Of a DNA stretch of 64,000 nt, positions 46,713 through 56,506 are shown piece by piece. The position numbers and the translations under genes are program-made. Position 1 is the first letter of the stretch; the number at the start of each line of letters is the position of its first letter. The notes beneath the pieces were generated by a model. It saw nothing but the letters and a program-made list of their open reading frames with translations, did not search any database and was not told the DNA's origin. This DNA is from Atkinsonella hypoxylon (lineage: Eukaryota; Ascomycota; Sordariomycetes; Hypocreales; Clavicipitaceae): positions 1 to 64,000 of the forward strand of contig JFHB01000042.1 of assembly GCA_000729835.1 (NCBI GenBank), written 5' to 3'.

Positions 46713-47402
46713 TCATGCCCTCTCCCACATCTCCCAAGAATACCTAACCCCCGCCTCCTCCATCGCCTCACCACCCGCCTCGCCCGCCTCGCCCGTCCAG
46801 TCCCTCCATTCCTCAACAGACTTCCTCCTCCAGCCCGCGCTCCCAGCCTCCTCGCTCCGCAAATCCAAGCCAAAGAAGGTGTCGCACTCATAGTCCTTCT
46901 CTATGCTCGTCAGCAACACCCGCTTTGCCTCCGCCCGCTTCAGCGCCTCCTCGTAGATCTGTCCGCCGCCCATGATAAACACCCTGCTTATAAGAGGGTC
47001 CCCTCTCACATACGCGAGCGCATGATCCAGAGATGTCACGCGCACGGGGTCAGTCGAGTCGCGGGCTGGGTTCTGCGAGGGAGACGAGCGGGAGATGATG
47101 ACGTTGCGGCGGTTCCGGAGGGGTCTGAACTTGGGGGGGATGGAATCCCATGTTTTGCGGCCCATAATTACGGCGTTGATGGCGTTGGGTGGTGCCTGAT
47201 GTGGCGCGTTAGTTAGTAGTTGCTGGATGATGTGGCTGTTGCTTTTGTAGGTTGAGGAATTCACCTGCGGTCCGACGTGCGACGTGACGCGTGCGAAATA
47301 CTGCATTTCCTTGCGGAGCCCCGTCCATGGCATGGTGCCGTTGAGGCCGATGCCCATTGAGCGGGTGGCGGCGACGATGAACGTTAATTCTGGCTGCATC
47401 AT
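46713..47402 (-). CDS. DFR1: Dihydrofolate reductase
   Basis: Two exons, 47402-47265 and 47195-46713, give 206 residues. The enzyme reduces dihydrofolate to tetrahydrofolate with NADPH. Motifs are ELTFIVAATRSMGIGLNGTMPW at the start, NAVIMGRKTWDSIP (NADPH binding), RNVIISRS, FIMGGGQIYEEAL and the C-terminal RYSWEMWERA. The 69-bp intron (47264-47196) has GT..AG ends and a CTAAC branch-like site. It is a multiple of three and has no stop, so the unspliced frame would encode 229 residues with an insertion between GPQ and APPN. Homologues lack such an insertion, hence the spliced model. The gene is convergent with CBP3, 268 bp apart; that gap holds a TACGGAGTG at 46530 and nothing else. Confidence 0.95.
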   Translation of the reverse strand: MMQPELTFIVAATRSMGIGLNGTMPWTGLRKEMQYFARVTSHVGPQVNSSTYKSNSHIIQQLLTNAPHQAPPNAINAVIMGRKTWDSIPPKFRPLRNRRNVIISRSSPSQNPARDSTDPVRVTSLDHALAYVRGDPLISRVFIMGGGQIYEEALKRAEAKRVLLTSIEKDYECDTFFGLDLRSEEAGSAGWRRKSVEEWRDWTGEAGEAGGEAMEEAGVRYSWEMWERA

Positions 47403-47437
47403 GGGATGTAATCTTTTTCACTTTTTTTTTTTTTTTT

Positions 47438-47483
<46 letters not shown>

Positions 47484-47725
47484 CAGGTCAAAGTTTGGCT
47501 TTGGCGAGACCGAGGTTGTTTGGTGGTGAAGTGGGCTTGAGGGTGAGTTGTTCGTGTAATAGTGGTGCAACGAGTGGGTGCATGGCTGGTGGGCATAGTG
47601 GGCTGGCACGGAGACCACATTCAAATCCCAGCACAATACCCGCACGACTTCTTTCGTTTTTTTTTTTTCCTTTCCTCCAACAAAGCAAAGACTCTTATTT
47701 GTACATGTTACATAGGTGGCCTGGT
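47403..47725. other. Intergenic region, DFR1 leader / GST 3' flank
   Basis: About 320 bp dominated by the homopolymer and triplet repeat listed next. Open frames here translate the repeats only. Confidence 0.55.
47422..47482. repeat. T tract plus (GTT)14 triplet repeat in the DFR1 leader
   Basis: An 18-nt T tract (47422-47439) abuts about 14 GTT units (47440-47482). Read on the DFR1 strand this is a CAA-type repeat followed by an A tract, 20 to 80 nt before the start codon, so it probably falls in the 5' leader or core promoter. Confidence 0.85.
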
Positions 47726-48768
47726 TCACAGCTTTGACCCTGGACCAAGCATAGTGATGTCCTGGAAGGGAATCTCCAGGTGCCTATAAATATGGTTGAA
47801 GCTAATCTACATATCAGATTATAGGTCTAAAAACAAAGAGATAAGAAAAAAGGCATCATGAAACGTACCGGTCACTGCCAAAAAAGGGCTCAGCCTCACC
47901 CCTTGAATTGGTAGCCAAGATCCACGGACAGCCAAACGCCCCCGACTCGACCGCCTTGTCCGTATCCTCCACCAACTTCGTCTTCGTCCGGGCCCTGCCG
48001 TCCATGACGCGATCGACTTCCGCCTCGGCAAACAACTTTGCCCCTCCGCCAGGCCTCTCCGTCGCCTCGACAAGCAGAGCCCTGAGGCTGTCGTCGTCCA
48101 CGACATCGTGGTTAGGCGGGGTCCAGAACCTGTGGAACAAGAAGCGCAGCGTGGACAGGAACGTGGCTTGGGGGAAGTTGGCCTTGATGAAGAGCAGGGC
48201 CCGCAGCGCGGACTGGGTCTTCGCGCGCTCGAGCAGGTTGGGCGGCGTGGTGATGTTGGTGATGCCGACGCGGGAGGCTGCTCGGGGGGAGTCGCGGCTG
48301 AGATACCTGGCTTTGGCATCGAGAGTCCACGGCGGCTTGTTTCCTAGGCGGCTTGAGCCATGGGGGACGATGACGGGCACGGAAATGTGGCATTACCAGA
48401 GAGATGATTGATGCCGCTTAGGAAGACGGGGTGGAACCTGCGATTGCCTGGTTAGCTGATGTTCTGGTTCGGCTGCATGGTCAGTCATGGGAGGTTCCGT
48501 AGCCATACTCTACTTCAACACCATTGGCGGCCAGCTTATCCAGGTTGGACATCAAGTCTTCGAAACAGACATAACTGAACAGGGATGCTGGACGAAGAAA
48601 CAGTCAGTGATGGTGAAGAGAATGAGCGGTACCTGCAGTAGGTCCGAGCGACATGATGCGACAGCCACGCTATTGGCTGTTGCTTGGGTCCTCGGAGGTT
48701 TGAGGCCAAACGATCTGCCGTCTTGCCTTACCAATATCCAGGTAGCAATCGATGCGTCCACCATCCAT
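47726..48768 (-). CDS. Kappa-class glutathione S-transferase (DsbA-like fold), peroxisomal signal
   Basis: Five exons, 48768-48732, 48587-48509, 48437-48397, 48343-47869 and 47801-47726, join in phase to give 235 residues. The start MDGGRIDCYLDIASLFSY corresponds to the thioredoxin-fold strand and the glutathione-binding Ser of this class. FHPVFLSGINHLSGNKPPWTLDAK follows, then the helical insertion, and GAFGCPWIL (cis-Pro region). The last exon encodes FNHIYRHLEIPFQDITMLGPGSKL, ending in SKL, a PTS1. GST kappa proteins occur in mitochondria and peroxisomes; the SKL argues for peroxisomes here. Five small exons make the N-terminal part easy to miss. The conserved sequence across every junction supports the model. 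Bacterial relatives include HCCA isomerases. Confidence 0.93.
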
Positions 48769-49890
48769 GTTTGCCAGTTCGTGTGCCGGGTTTCGAAATG
48801 GCAGAGGAAAGGAAAAGTTTTGCGCGTACGTGTGATGATGCGGTTCTTGAACAGCGGTGCCGGATATAAAAAGGCCAGGCCTTGCTGGGCTGGGATCTTG
48901 CTGAGAGGTTGCGACTAACAGCGCGCGTAGCCGAGGCAAGTGGGCTTGCCGGGCTGCATTGCATGCTGTAGCGGGGCCATCAATTTCCCACCGGAGCTTT
49001 CAAGTGCACCACTGGATCTAGCCGAATCCGGCAAGTCACCTTTAGTATGCTCCACACGCAAAGGTACTCTAGAGGTTTCTTTTCGTGCTAGTCAGCCGTT
49101 TATATCACTAGATTTGTATATATATAAGCTAATAGTGCTTTTTTAATCAATTTCTTGACTTAAAGCTATCAATAATATCTATAAGTCTCTTGTAGAACTG
49201 TACTAAGTGTAATAGCTAGTTTAGTAGCTTTAATTAGCACTGTTCAACGCTATTATTCCGTATATAGCCCTTATTGTGAGGTCCCTGAGCCACAACGCTC
49301 CACTCCCGACAGCCCTGGGAGTCATCACGTGATCGGCGGGCCTTCGCCCACGCCGCCCGCTTAGTCAATATTACAGCTTTGCATACTAGTTACACCTGGT
49401 CTTGACCTGTGATCCTTACAGAAGCTGTACTACACACCACACAACTTGCCGTTGTGGCTGTTGTGCGGGCAAATAGCTGTATGGCTCGAAGGGAAACATC
49501 AGAGGTACCTCCTCACCAAAGATGGGTCGGCAGGGACCCCTCCTGGTCGTGCATTTGAAAGCTCCGGTGGAGAATTGATGGCCCCTGCTGCTGCAGCCCG
49601 GCGTCCCAGCTGTCCGGCGTCTGGTCACCCAGTCATGTCGAGCTGTCAACCAACCTGACACGTGCCACCGCCCCACCCCGCTCCGCCGCCAGCCGGCGCT
49701 TCCGAACAGGTGGCATCCGGGTGGGGAAGAAGCTCCTCACCGTTGACTTCGACTCCGTCACTGCGTCCCAGTCCCAGGCATCCTGTATCATATTATTATT
49801 GCCCGCTGCACGTCCTGTCTAGAAAGTGGCCAAGGCTAATCCAAGATTCTACATTACGCCGTTTCTATAAAGCATAACGAACAGGAAATC
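48769..49890. other. Divergent intergenic region, GST / SDR, occupied by an inverted-repeat element
   Basis: About 1.1 kb, of which 48948-49602 is the inverted-repeat element described next. The rest shows no gene. Confidence 0.55.
48948..49602. mobile_element. Approx. 650-bp inverted-repeat element, decayed, non-autonomous
   Basis: The left arm (48948-49102) matches the reverse complement of the right arm (49470-49602). The outer about 60 bp are strongly alike, including GCCGGGCTGC, GGGGCCATCAATT, CCACCGGAGCTTTCAA and TGCAC. The inner parts are more diverged but share GGTAC..TCT, GTTTC and CAGC.. blocks. The centre (about 49105-49280) is markedly AT-rich compared with the flanks. No transposase frame is present. 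This is the layout of a MITE-like or foldback element; C-to-T type differences between arms may reflect RIP. Exact ends and any target-site duplication are uncertain. Confidence 0.65.
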
Positions 49891-51125
49891 ATGCCCTCTT
49901 CTACACCAGTCGCCCTCGTAGTCGGCGCCTCCCGCGGCATCGGCAGACAAGTGGCAATTGACCTAGCTCGCAACGGATACGCAGGCTCGTCCCTTTCACA
50001 AAAGAAACCCCCCCCCCCCGAGTCCCAGGTCGCAGATCTGACGCAGCGCAGTCGTCGTCGCCGCCAAAACCACCAGCGACCCCTCGGAGCAGAAGCCCTT
50101 CCCTCCAGGCCCAAACTCGCCGCACAGCACCATCACCACCGTCGCCCGCGAAATCGCCTTGGCTGGCGGCCAAGCGACCGCCATCCCCGTCGACGTCCGC
50201 TTCGAGCAGAGCGTAAATGAGCTCATTGCCAAGACCATCTCTGTGCGGCTTCGCCCCCCCTCTCTCTTTTTTTTTTTTTTTTCTTTTTTATTCCCATCCC
50301 TTTGTTCGGCTCGTAGGGACCGCTGACCCGATATGGAAACACAAAGACATACGGCCGCCTAGACGTCCTTGTCTACAACTCAGGCGCTATATACTGGGCC
50401 TCCGTGGCCAACACTCCCCTCAAGCGCTTCCAGCTCATGCAGCGCGTCAACCCGGAAGGTCTATATGCCACCATCCAGGCGAGTCTGCCTCACCTCCGCG
50501 GCCATGGGCGCATCGTCGTCGTCAGTCCGCCCATCTACTCGCGCTTCTTCAGAGGCAAGACTGCGTACGCTATGGGCAAGGTGGCCATGAGCGTGCTGAC
50601 GAAGGGGCTGGCAATGGACTTTGTAAGGGAGGGGGAGAAAGACATGGCTATCACGAGCATTTGGCCTGCCGTCGTAAGTTGGGCACCTTGTGTTTCTTTC
50701 CACCTTGTCTTGTTTGTGACCATGCTGTTCATGTTTCCTTCACTTTCTCTTTTAAGTTTTTTTTTTTTTTTTGGTTCGCGCTGTAGTCTTATGCTGAGTT
50801 CCTACGCACACAGGCCATTGAATCTGCCGCCACCGCGCGATTCACAAGTACATCCCCCGACGAAGAAAAAGACCTCCGCAAAGCAACCATCTTCTCCGAC
50901 GCCATCCTCGGCATCCTCCGCAGCCCCGCGTCACGCGTCAACGGCGAATTACTACTCGATGAGGATTTTCTCCGTCAACATTGCCATGTCACGGATTTTG
51001 CCAAGTACAGCGTCGTGCCCGGCTCGTCGCCTAGACGAATCATGCCTGCCCAGTTGCCGGACTTGACGGTTGCAGAACAGGACGACGAGGGGAAGAGAAT
51101 CGACCTTGCCAAGTCAAAGATATGA
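49891..51125 (+). CDS. Short-chain dehydrogenase/reductase, HSDL2-like
   Basis: Four exons in the preferred model: 49891-49984, 50052-50242, 50317-50673 and 50814-51125, in phase, 317 residues. The nucleotide-binding GASRGIGRQ lies near residue 12. VLVYNSGAIYWASV follows, and VVSPP with YAMGK is the catalytic Ser and YxxxK. The tail ends AKSKI, a PTS1-like tripeptide. The order resembles HSDL2-type peroxisomal SDRs; the substrate is unknown. Intron 1 is ambiguous: donor CAG|GCTCGT (GC-AG) gives the expected NGYAVVVAAK, whereas a GT donor at 49989 gives NGYAGSAVVVAAK. The intron 2 acceptor could also be 30 bp further on, giving TISTYGRLDV. Exon 4 has an alternative in-frame upstream acceptor after CTGTAG. 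The gene as a whole is sure; these joints are not. Confidence 0.85.
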
Positions 51126-51596
51126 AATGTACTTCTCGGGCTAGTATGAGACGTGAGTGACATGCGCTATCACAGCTGCGTGGGTGGAAACCGCAAGCAT
51201 ATATATACGTATAATATTTTGTATCGACAAGCATTATGTTCCGCTTATACCCTCTAGCATGTGAGTTTAGGCCTTAATTTTTGGGGGAAATGGCTTCCTT
51301 GGCGGGTTATTTGGTGGTAGAGTAAATGTGTTGAGTATCAAATGAATAAAAACATCAAAGCAGCGTGTTTCTCATGCATAAAAGCTTCTCTTAGCTTCTC
51401 TTACAGTCAAACTCCCATCTGCGATTCAATGTCTCTCGACACTTCCCGCAATACACGTCCCAGAAAATCCGGGCTGCTCATGAGTCACCATAGACATCTG
51501 CCGATGATACCAAAAATTCATACACATAGTCGCTGAATCCAATTGACCATCATCTTCTGCCTCCCTATTCTCCCGGACTCTTAAAATCATTCCATT
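51126..51596. other. Intergenic region between convergent SDR and YTA7 genes
   Basis: 470 bp of 3' flanks. An extra small 3' exon of YTA7 could hide here (see findings). No other feature. Confidence 0.45.
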
Positions 51597-54500
51597 TCAG
51601 ATCTCGGCCCGACGTTGACTCAGAGGACTTACACCTTGCACATCTTCAATATCCCCAATCGTGTCATTGAATACCTTGCTTAAGTTGCCGACGACTCTAT
51701 GGCGGTTCCACTCATGTCTTGACTTCCAGATCTCATCCATCAACTCCCGATTGATTTGCTCCAACTGCTCGATGGTGCAGCCCGACGTGCCATCGGTCAA
51801 GACAACTAAGAGATTTTCGATTGCACCTTCCACCGAGGGGGGTTGCGAGGCAGACGAGCCCGAATAACGCCCTGGCTGTGGCTCTTGATACTGAGCTTCC
51901 TGCGATGGCTGCATTGCTGCTCCGTCTCCCGACGGGCCACTCGACTGTAAAGCTTGGGAACGCAAGGAAGTTGGGCTGTTGGTCAGATTGAGGCCTGAGG
52001 TGGCACTGCCTCGCAAGTGCATCCAAGGGTCGCTAGGCGTAGCTTGGCTGGGCACCACAAGCGTGTCAGGTATGTCCCCATCATTATCGTCAGCACCGCT
52101 CTGTTGCGCACCATGATGACCATTTGTGAGCTGAGTGCTCAAGTTGGAGGATCTGTGAGTAGAAGGATCTGACGTCCTCGTCGACGAGGCATCGTTGATC
52201 ACTGCTGACGGCGAGACTCCGGGCGGTAACGACGTGACAGCGGACCTCTGTGAGATTTGCGTCGCACCGCCATATCTCCCGACCAAGTTGTCCTCAGATC
52301 TTGTGGGTGGCCCCATGACAGACCCTTGAGGAGCCTCAGGCTGGGATAGATCCTTGATGCCACTCATTTGTACGTCTTTATCCTTTTTTGTTGCTCCTTC
52401 CGAGCCGTTGCTCAAGACTCCCGGCTCTTGCACCTTGTCATCTTGACCATTGAAAAATGGGCTGCGCAGCTGGAAACGGGCAGTCGTGCGAGATCCTGGC
52501 ACCGTTTCGCCCAAAGTCACAGCGCCTTGAGAATCGCTATCATTACCGCCTCCTAAGTCCGACTGAACCCGGTCCAATATTGACTGCATTGCCTTGCGTT
52601 TTCGCCTCTTCTCCGCAGCTTCTGCTGCCCTCTGGACTTGTCGACGATGCAAACCATCCCAATCAATATATGCAGTGGTGGCTTCGATGCTAGCCACATC
52701 AACCTCCACATTGCTCAACAATTCGTTTGCTTTGAGTGTTCGTTCCTTGTCTCCGATATTTCTGGCATCCTTGGCCAAGGCCTTGATATCGAATAGAAAG
52801 TCCTTTGGTCTGGCGTAAAAGCCATTCGACAGTCGTTCCTCAATGGTGGTGGTCTCAAGGTTGAAGTAACATTTGCCTGAGGCGGTGTCACGCAAAACAT
52901 CGTTGCCGTGTTTGTCTCTAACAATTTCATATGGCCGAGCAGTGCCTTCTTCATTAATATCTGGTCGGACGTAGTTCGGATCAGATTCCGCGAATAGGTA
53001 GTCGATGTGGCTCTGAGGGATGACTGGTTGTCTGAATTTCTTGTACTTCCGGTTGATTTGGTCCATGATTGGCTGCAGCTGGATCTTGAGTGCGTTGAGC
53101 AATTGATGGTCTTTCCTCTTCACTGCCTTGGCCTCTTCCTTGGTTGGTGGTTTCGGCGCAATCGGTGGAGCGACAGGTAGTTCTTCCAGCACGCGCTTCT
53201 TGCGGTTCTCCGGATCCGGGAACTCAGCGGGCTTTTTCTTGATGTAGTCGAGCGTTGCAGAAAAGAATTGCATTCGGTTTTCCTACAATAGGTCAGGAAA
53301 AAAAAAGACAATAAATTGAAATACGCAATTCCTCTTACCCTCTCAGGTCGTGTGATCTCCATTTGATTCTTGCGAGAAAATCCGAACAAATGACGCATCA
53401 GTCCATCGGGGAGGTCATTCTTGTCGCATTCTGCTGTTGCCAACAGAAGTACGGGATCGGTTGGCGGTAAAGACCGCAGCATTGTTTGAAAGGTGACGAA
53501 TGCCAGTGTACCCTTCAGACTTGCATACCACACGTCTATATTGGGTATATAAATGACACTAGGCTTGTGGCGTCGGATCTCAGTGAAGAGCCCGACGATG
53601 ACCTGTTCCATTGCCTGGGAATTGAACTCTCGTTAGCGAATACTCGTCTGCTCTCGAATTAGTTGTGATAGTGAAACACGACTTACCCTTCCATCAGCAA
53701 GGAGAGCTGGCAAGTCAAAGTTCTGTACATGGACGCCCTCGAAATAGTGTAATATGGCCGATGATATATAAGTCTGTCCCATTCCTTGAGCTCCGTATAT
53801 GAGAAATCTGGGCCTGAAAACACGTGAACGCTCAAATTCTTGATGCATGGCTTCACGTCCAAATCCATGGTCCGCGTCATCGTATTGCTCATACATGGCT
53901 TCCTCCAGTGCAGTCGTCTTCTTTTTTCTCGGCAATAACTCGTCCAATATTTGTTTGGCATTGTTCAATTGCTGGCGCAAAAGAGGCTCGACGGCCTTTG
54001 GTAAAGGCTTGGCTCCAGAAGTTGCGGATCGCTCTGACGAGGGGATGAGTTTCTTAATGGATATCATGAAGTCAGACGCGTGAACGCTGATTTTGTTCGG
54101 GTCAACAATCAGCTTTTCCGTCGAGTCGTAAATCTGCGGATAGGTTCGTTGAATAGAATTCAATGCAGCCTCGGTGCACAATGCGCGCAAATCGGCACCA
54201 CCATATCCCTTGGTTTCCTCGGCAAGTGAAGTCATAAACTGTGGTGAAAGACCCCAATCCTTGGTGTGGATATTGAGAATAGATCGACGTCCATTCATAT
54301 CCGGCAGAGGAAAGTAGAATTCTCGGTCGAACCGGCCGGGTCGTCGAAGAGCTGGGTCAATATTGTCTGGTCTGTTGGTGGCACCAATCACTATGACTTG
54401 TCCACGGCCATCCATGCCATCCATTAAAGCTAGGAGCGTTGAGACAATAGAGGCATGGATTTGTTCTTGTTTGCTGGATCGAACAGGAGCCAAGCCATCT

Positions 54501-56506
54501 ATCTCATCAAAAAAAATGATACTCGGTTGAGTCTTCCTAGCCTCCTCGAACAAGAGACGCAGCTGTTTCTCGGCTTCACCAACCCATTTGCTCAAAGCAT
54601 CAGCACCTTTTCGCATGTAAAAGGAGATTTTACGGCCGCCGGAGCCCACAGAATTGGCCAAGGCTCGTGCCAGAAGTGTTTTGCCGGTACCGGGAGGGCC
54701 ATGGAAAAGGACACCGCGAGGCGGGGTGACGTGAAATTTGGCGAAAAGCTCGGGATACAGCAATGGCAGCTGGACCATCTCTTTGAGTTGATCGATGTGG
54801 CCTTGCAAGCCACCCACCTTGCTAAAATCGACATTCATGTCAACACCCAATGGGTCAGCATCAGCAAGTGCTTTTCTATCCTTGATCTTGCCAACATTGG
54901 GAGTTGCTTCCGCGTTCAGACCCGGAACACCTGGCAGCAAGCCTCCAGTTGGCGCTCCAGAGGTTGGCGTCATACCAACATTGCCAGCAGTACTTGACCT
55001 ATGAACCATTTCATCATCACTGCTGTCTGAGTCTACGCCGCCGGCTGCACCAGTACCCCAAGGACCGCCGAGAAGAGCGCCGCCGCCGCCACCGCCACCA
55101 AATGGACCAAATGTTGTATTGAGATTTCTCTCCCACCCGAGACTTGCACCGCCTTTACGGCGTCTCGCTGGGGTCGGTGCTGAGTCCTCGACTTCCTCCT
55201 CAATATTTACAGCAGTCAAGGGCGGCATGTAATAATTGACTCTGGCACGAGCTCGGCGGGACTCTTGGTAAATAATAGGAGACTCGTCCCTAGGATGCCG
55301 CCGTGGCCGGGACGATTTTCGCAGTTCGCGTGCTTCTTCATTCAGTTCGTCCAAGTCAACATCTAAGTCGTCGTCACCAGAGTCGCCGCCACGACGAGAG
55401 TTTCGTGCGCTGCGCCTGTTGCTCCTTTCTCTCGGCGAAGGGCTGTCCGCGGCATCAGCCTTGTTATGTGACATGACCTCATCTTCCGAATCATCCCCTG
55501 GCTCAAAGTCGCTGCTCGGTTCCTGTGTCGATTTCTTGCGGCCACGCGTCAAGCGTCGTGATGTAGGAGCAGCATCCTCTGCGTTTCTATCCTCTGTCTT
55601 TGCCTCTGCCTGCGCTTCTGCCTGCGCTTCCGCCCGGGCTGCACGAGTCCTGCGCGTAATAGGAACCTCGTCGTCGTCGTCGTCGTCGTCAGGCGGTGCA
55701 GCAGCTGCCTCCTGTGTAAGCTGCGCATTCTCATCCATGTTAGGGACTTCGCTTATTGGCTCATTTGTCTCAATTGGCTTGTTCTCAGCAGCTTGATACT
55801 CATGTGACAACTCGTCTGGTTCATCGGCGTCATGAGCAAGACGAGTGCTGCTCTCCTGTGTTGCTTCTTCAATAATTTCTGATGCTGCATGCAATGCTTT
55901 GGCCGATCGGGAAGCTCGGCGAGTTTTGGAGTATGTTTCAGGACTTCGGCTACGCGAGTCTCGAGATGCCACAGCATGCCGACCCGAGATGGACAGCTCC
56001 ACGAACTCTTCTGCGTCAGCAGTACTCGCACGGGTTGCTCTTCGCGTAGCACCTTGTGCAGGTGCCTTCGGAACCTTGAGCTTCACCATTCGGCGCGTCA
56101 AGCGTTCATCTGACTCGCCAGCTTCTTGTCCTGCGTCGTCTGAATCGCCAACGATCGCCACGTCCTCATCGTCGTCATCGGCACTACTTTCCCTGTAGTT
56201 ATGTTGAGTTCGGGCTGCTTTCCTTGTGCGACGCCCTGCTGCATTAAAGGGAGCATCATCCTCGTCTGTCTCTTCCTCGACGAAAGAGCCTTCCGCCATG
56301 CTGTCAGACATGATCTCGTCGTCGATATCAGAGCCTCGGTATTTACTACCCCTCCTACGGCCGCCGCTATGTCGCGATGCTCGTGAGGGTCGGGCCTTTT
56401 TGGAGCTCTTTGGAGCTCTTGCTTTTGAAGGGTCGAAGTTCTCGTCTTCCGAATCCGACTTATTGGGATCGAAATCCTCTAGCGCTCTCTTCCGCTTACT
56501 GACCAT
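51597..56506 (-). CDS. YTA7: Chromatin AAA+ ATPase with bromodomain (YTA7 / ATAD2 family)
   Basis: Three exons, 56506-53687, 53614-53339 and 53282-51597, join in phase to give 1593 residues. The N-terminal about 470 residues are highly charged and disordered, with acidic and RRSARNSRR-like stretches. The first AAA domain (about 565-800) has Walker A GPPGTGKT near 601, Walker B SIIFFDEIDGLAP, the sensor GATNRPDNIDPALRRPGRFDREF and an Arg-rich end. The second AAA domain (about 895-1030) is degenerate: its Walker A reads GAQGMGQT, lacking Lys. A bromodomain-like helical region follows (about 1085-1200, LLNALKIQLQPIMDQINRKYKKF). The tail is Ser-rich. Family members act on histone H3-H4 and nucleosome density at genes. 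The start is MVSKRKRALEDFDP. The stop used may precede a further small exon. Confidence 0.94.

Noticed and set aside
46713..47402. DFR1 as a single uninterrupted 229-residue frame
   Set aside because: The extra 23 residues break a conserved region, have GT..AG ends and a branch-like site, and are absent from the family; the spliced form is preferred.
47438..47737. Open frames encoding poly-Leu/Val or poly-Thr
   Set aside because: They are translations of the GTT repeat and T tract and have no other content.
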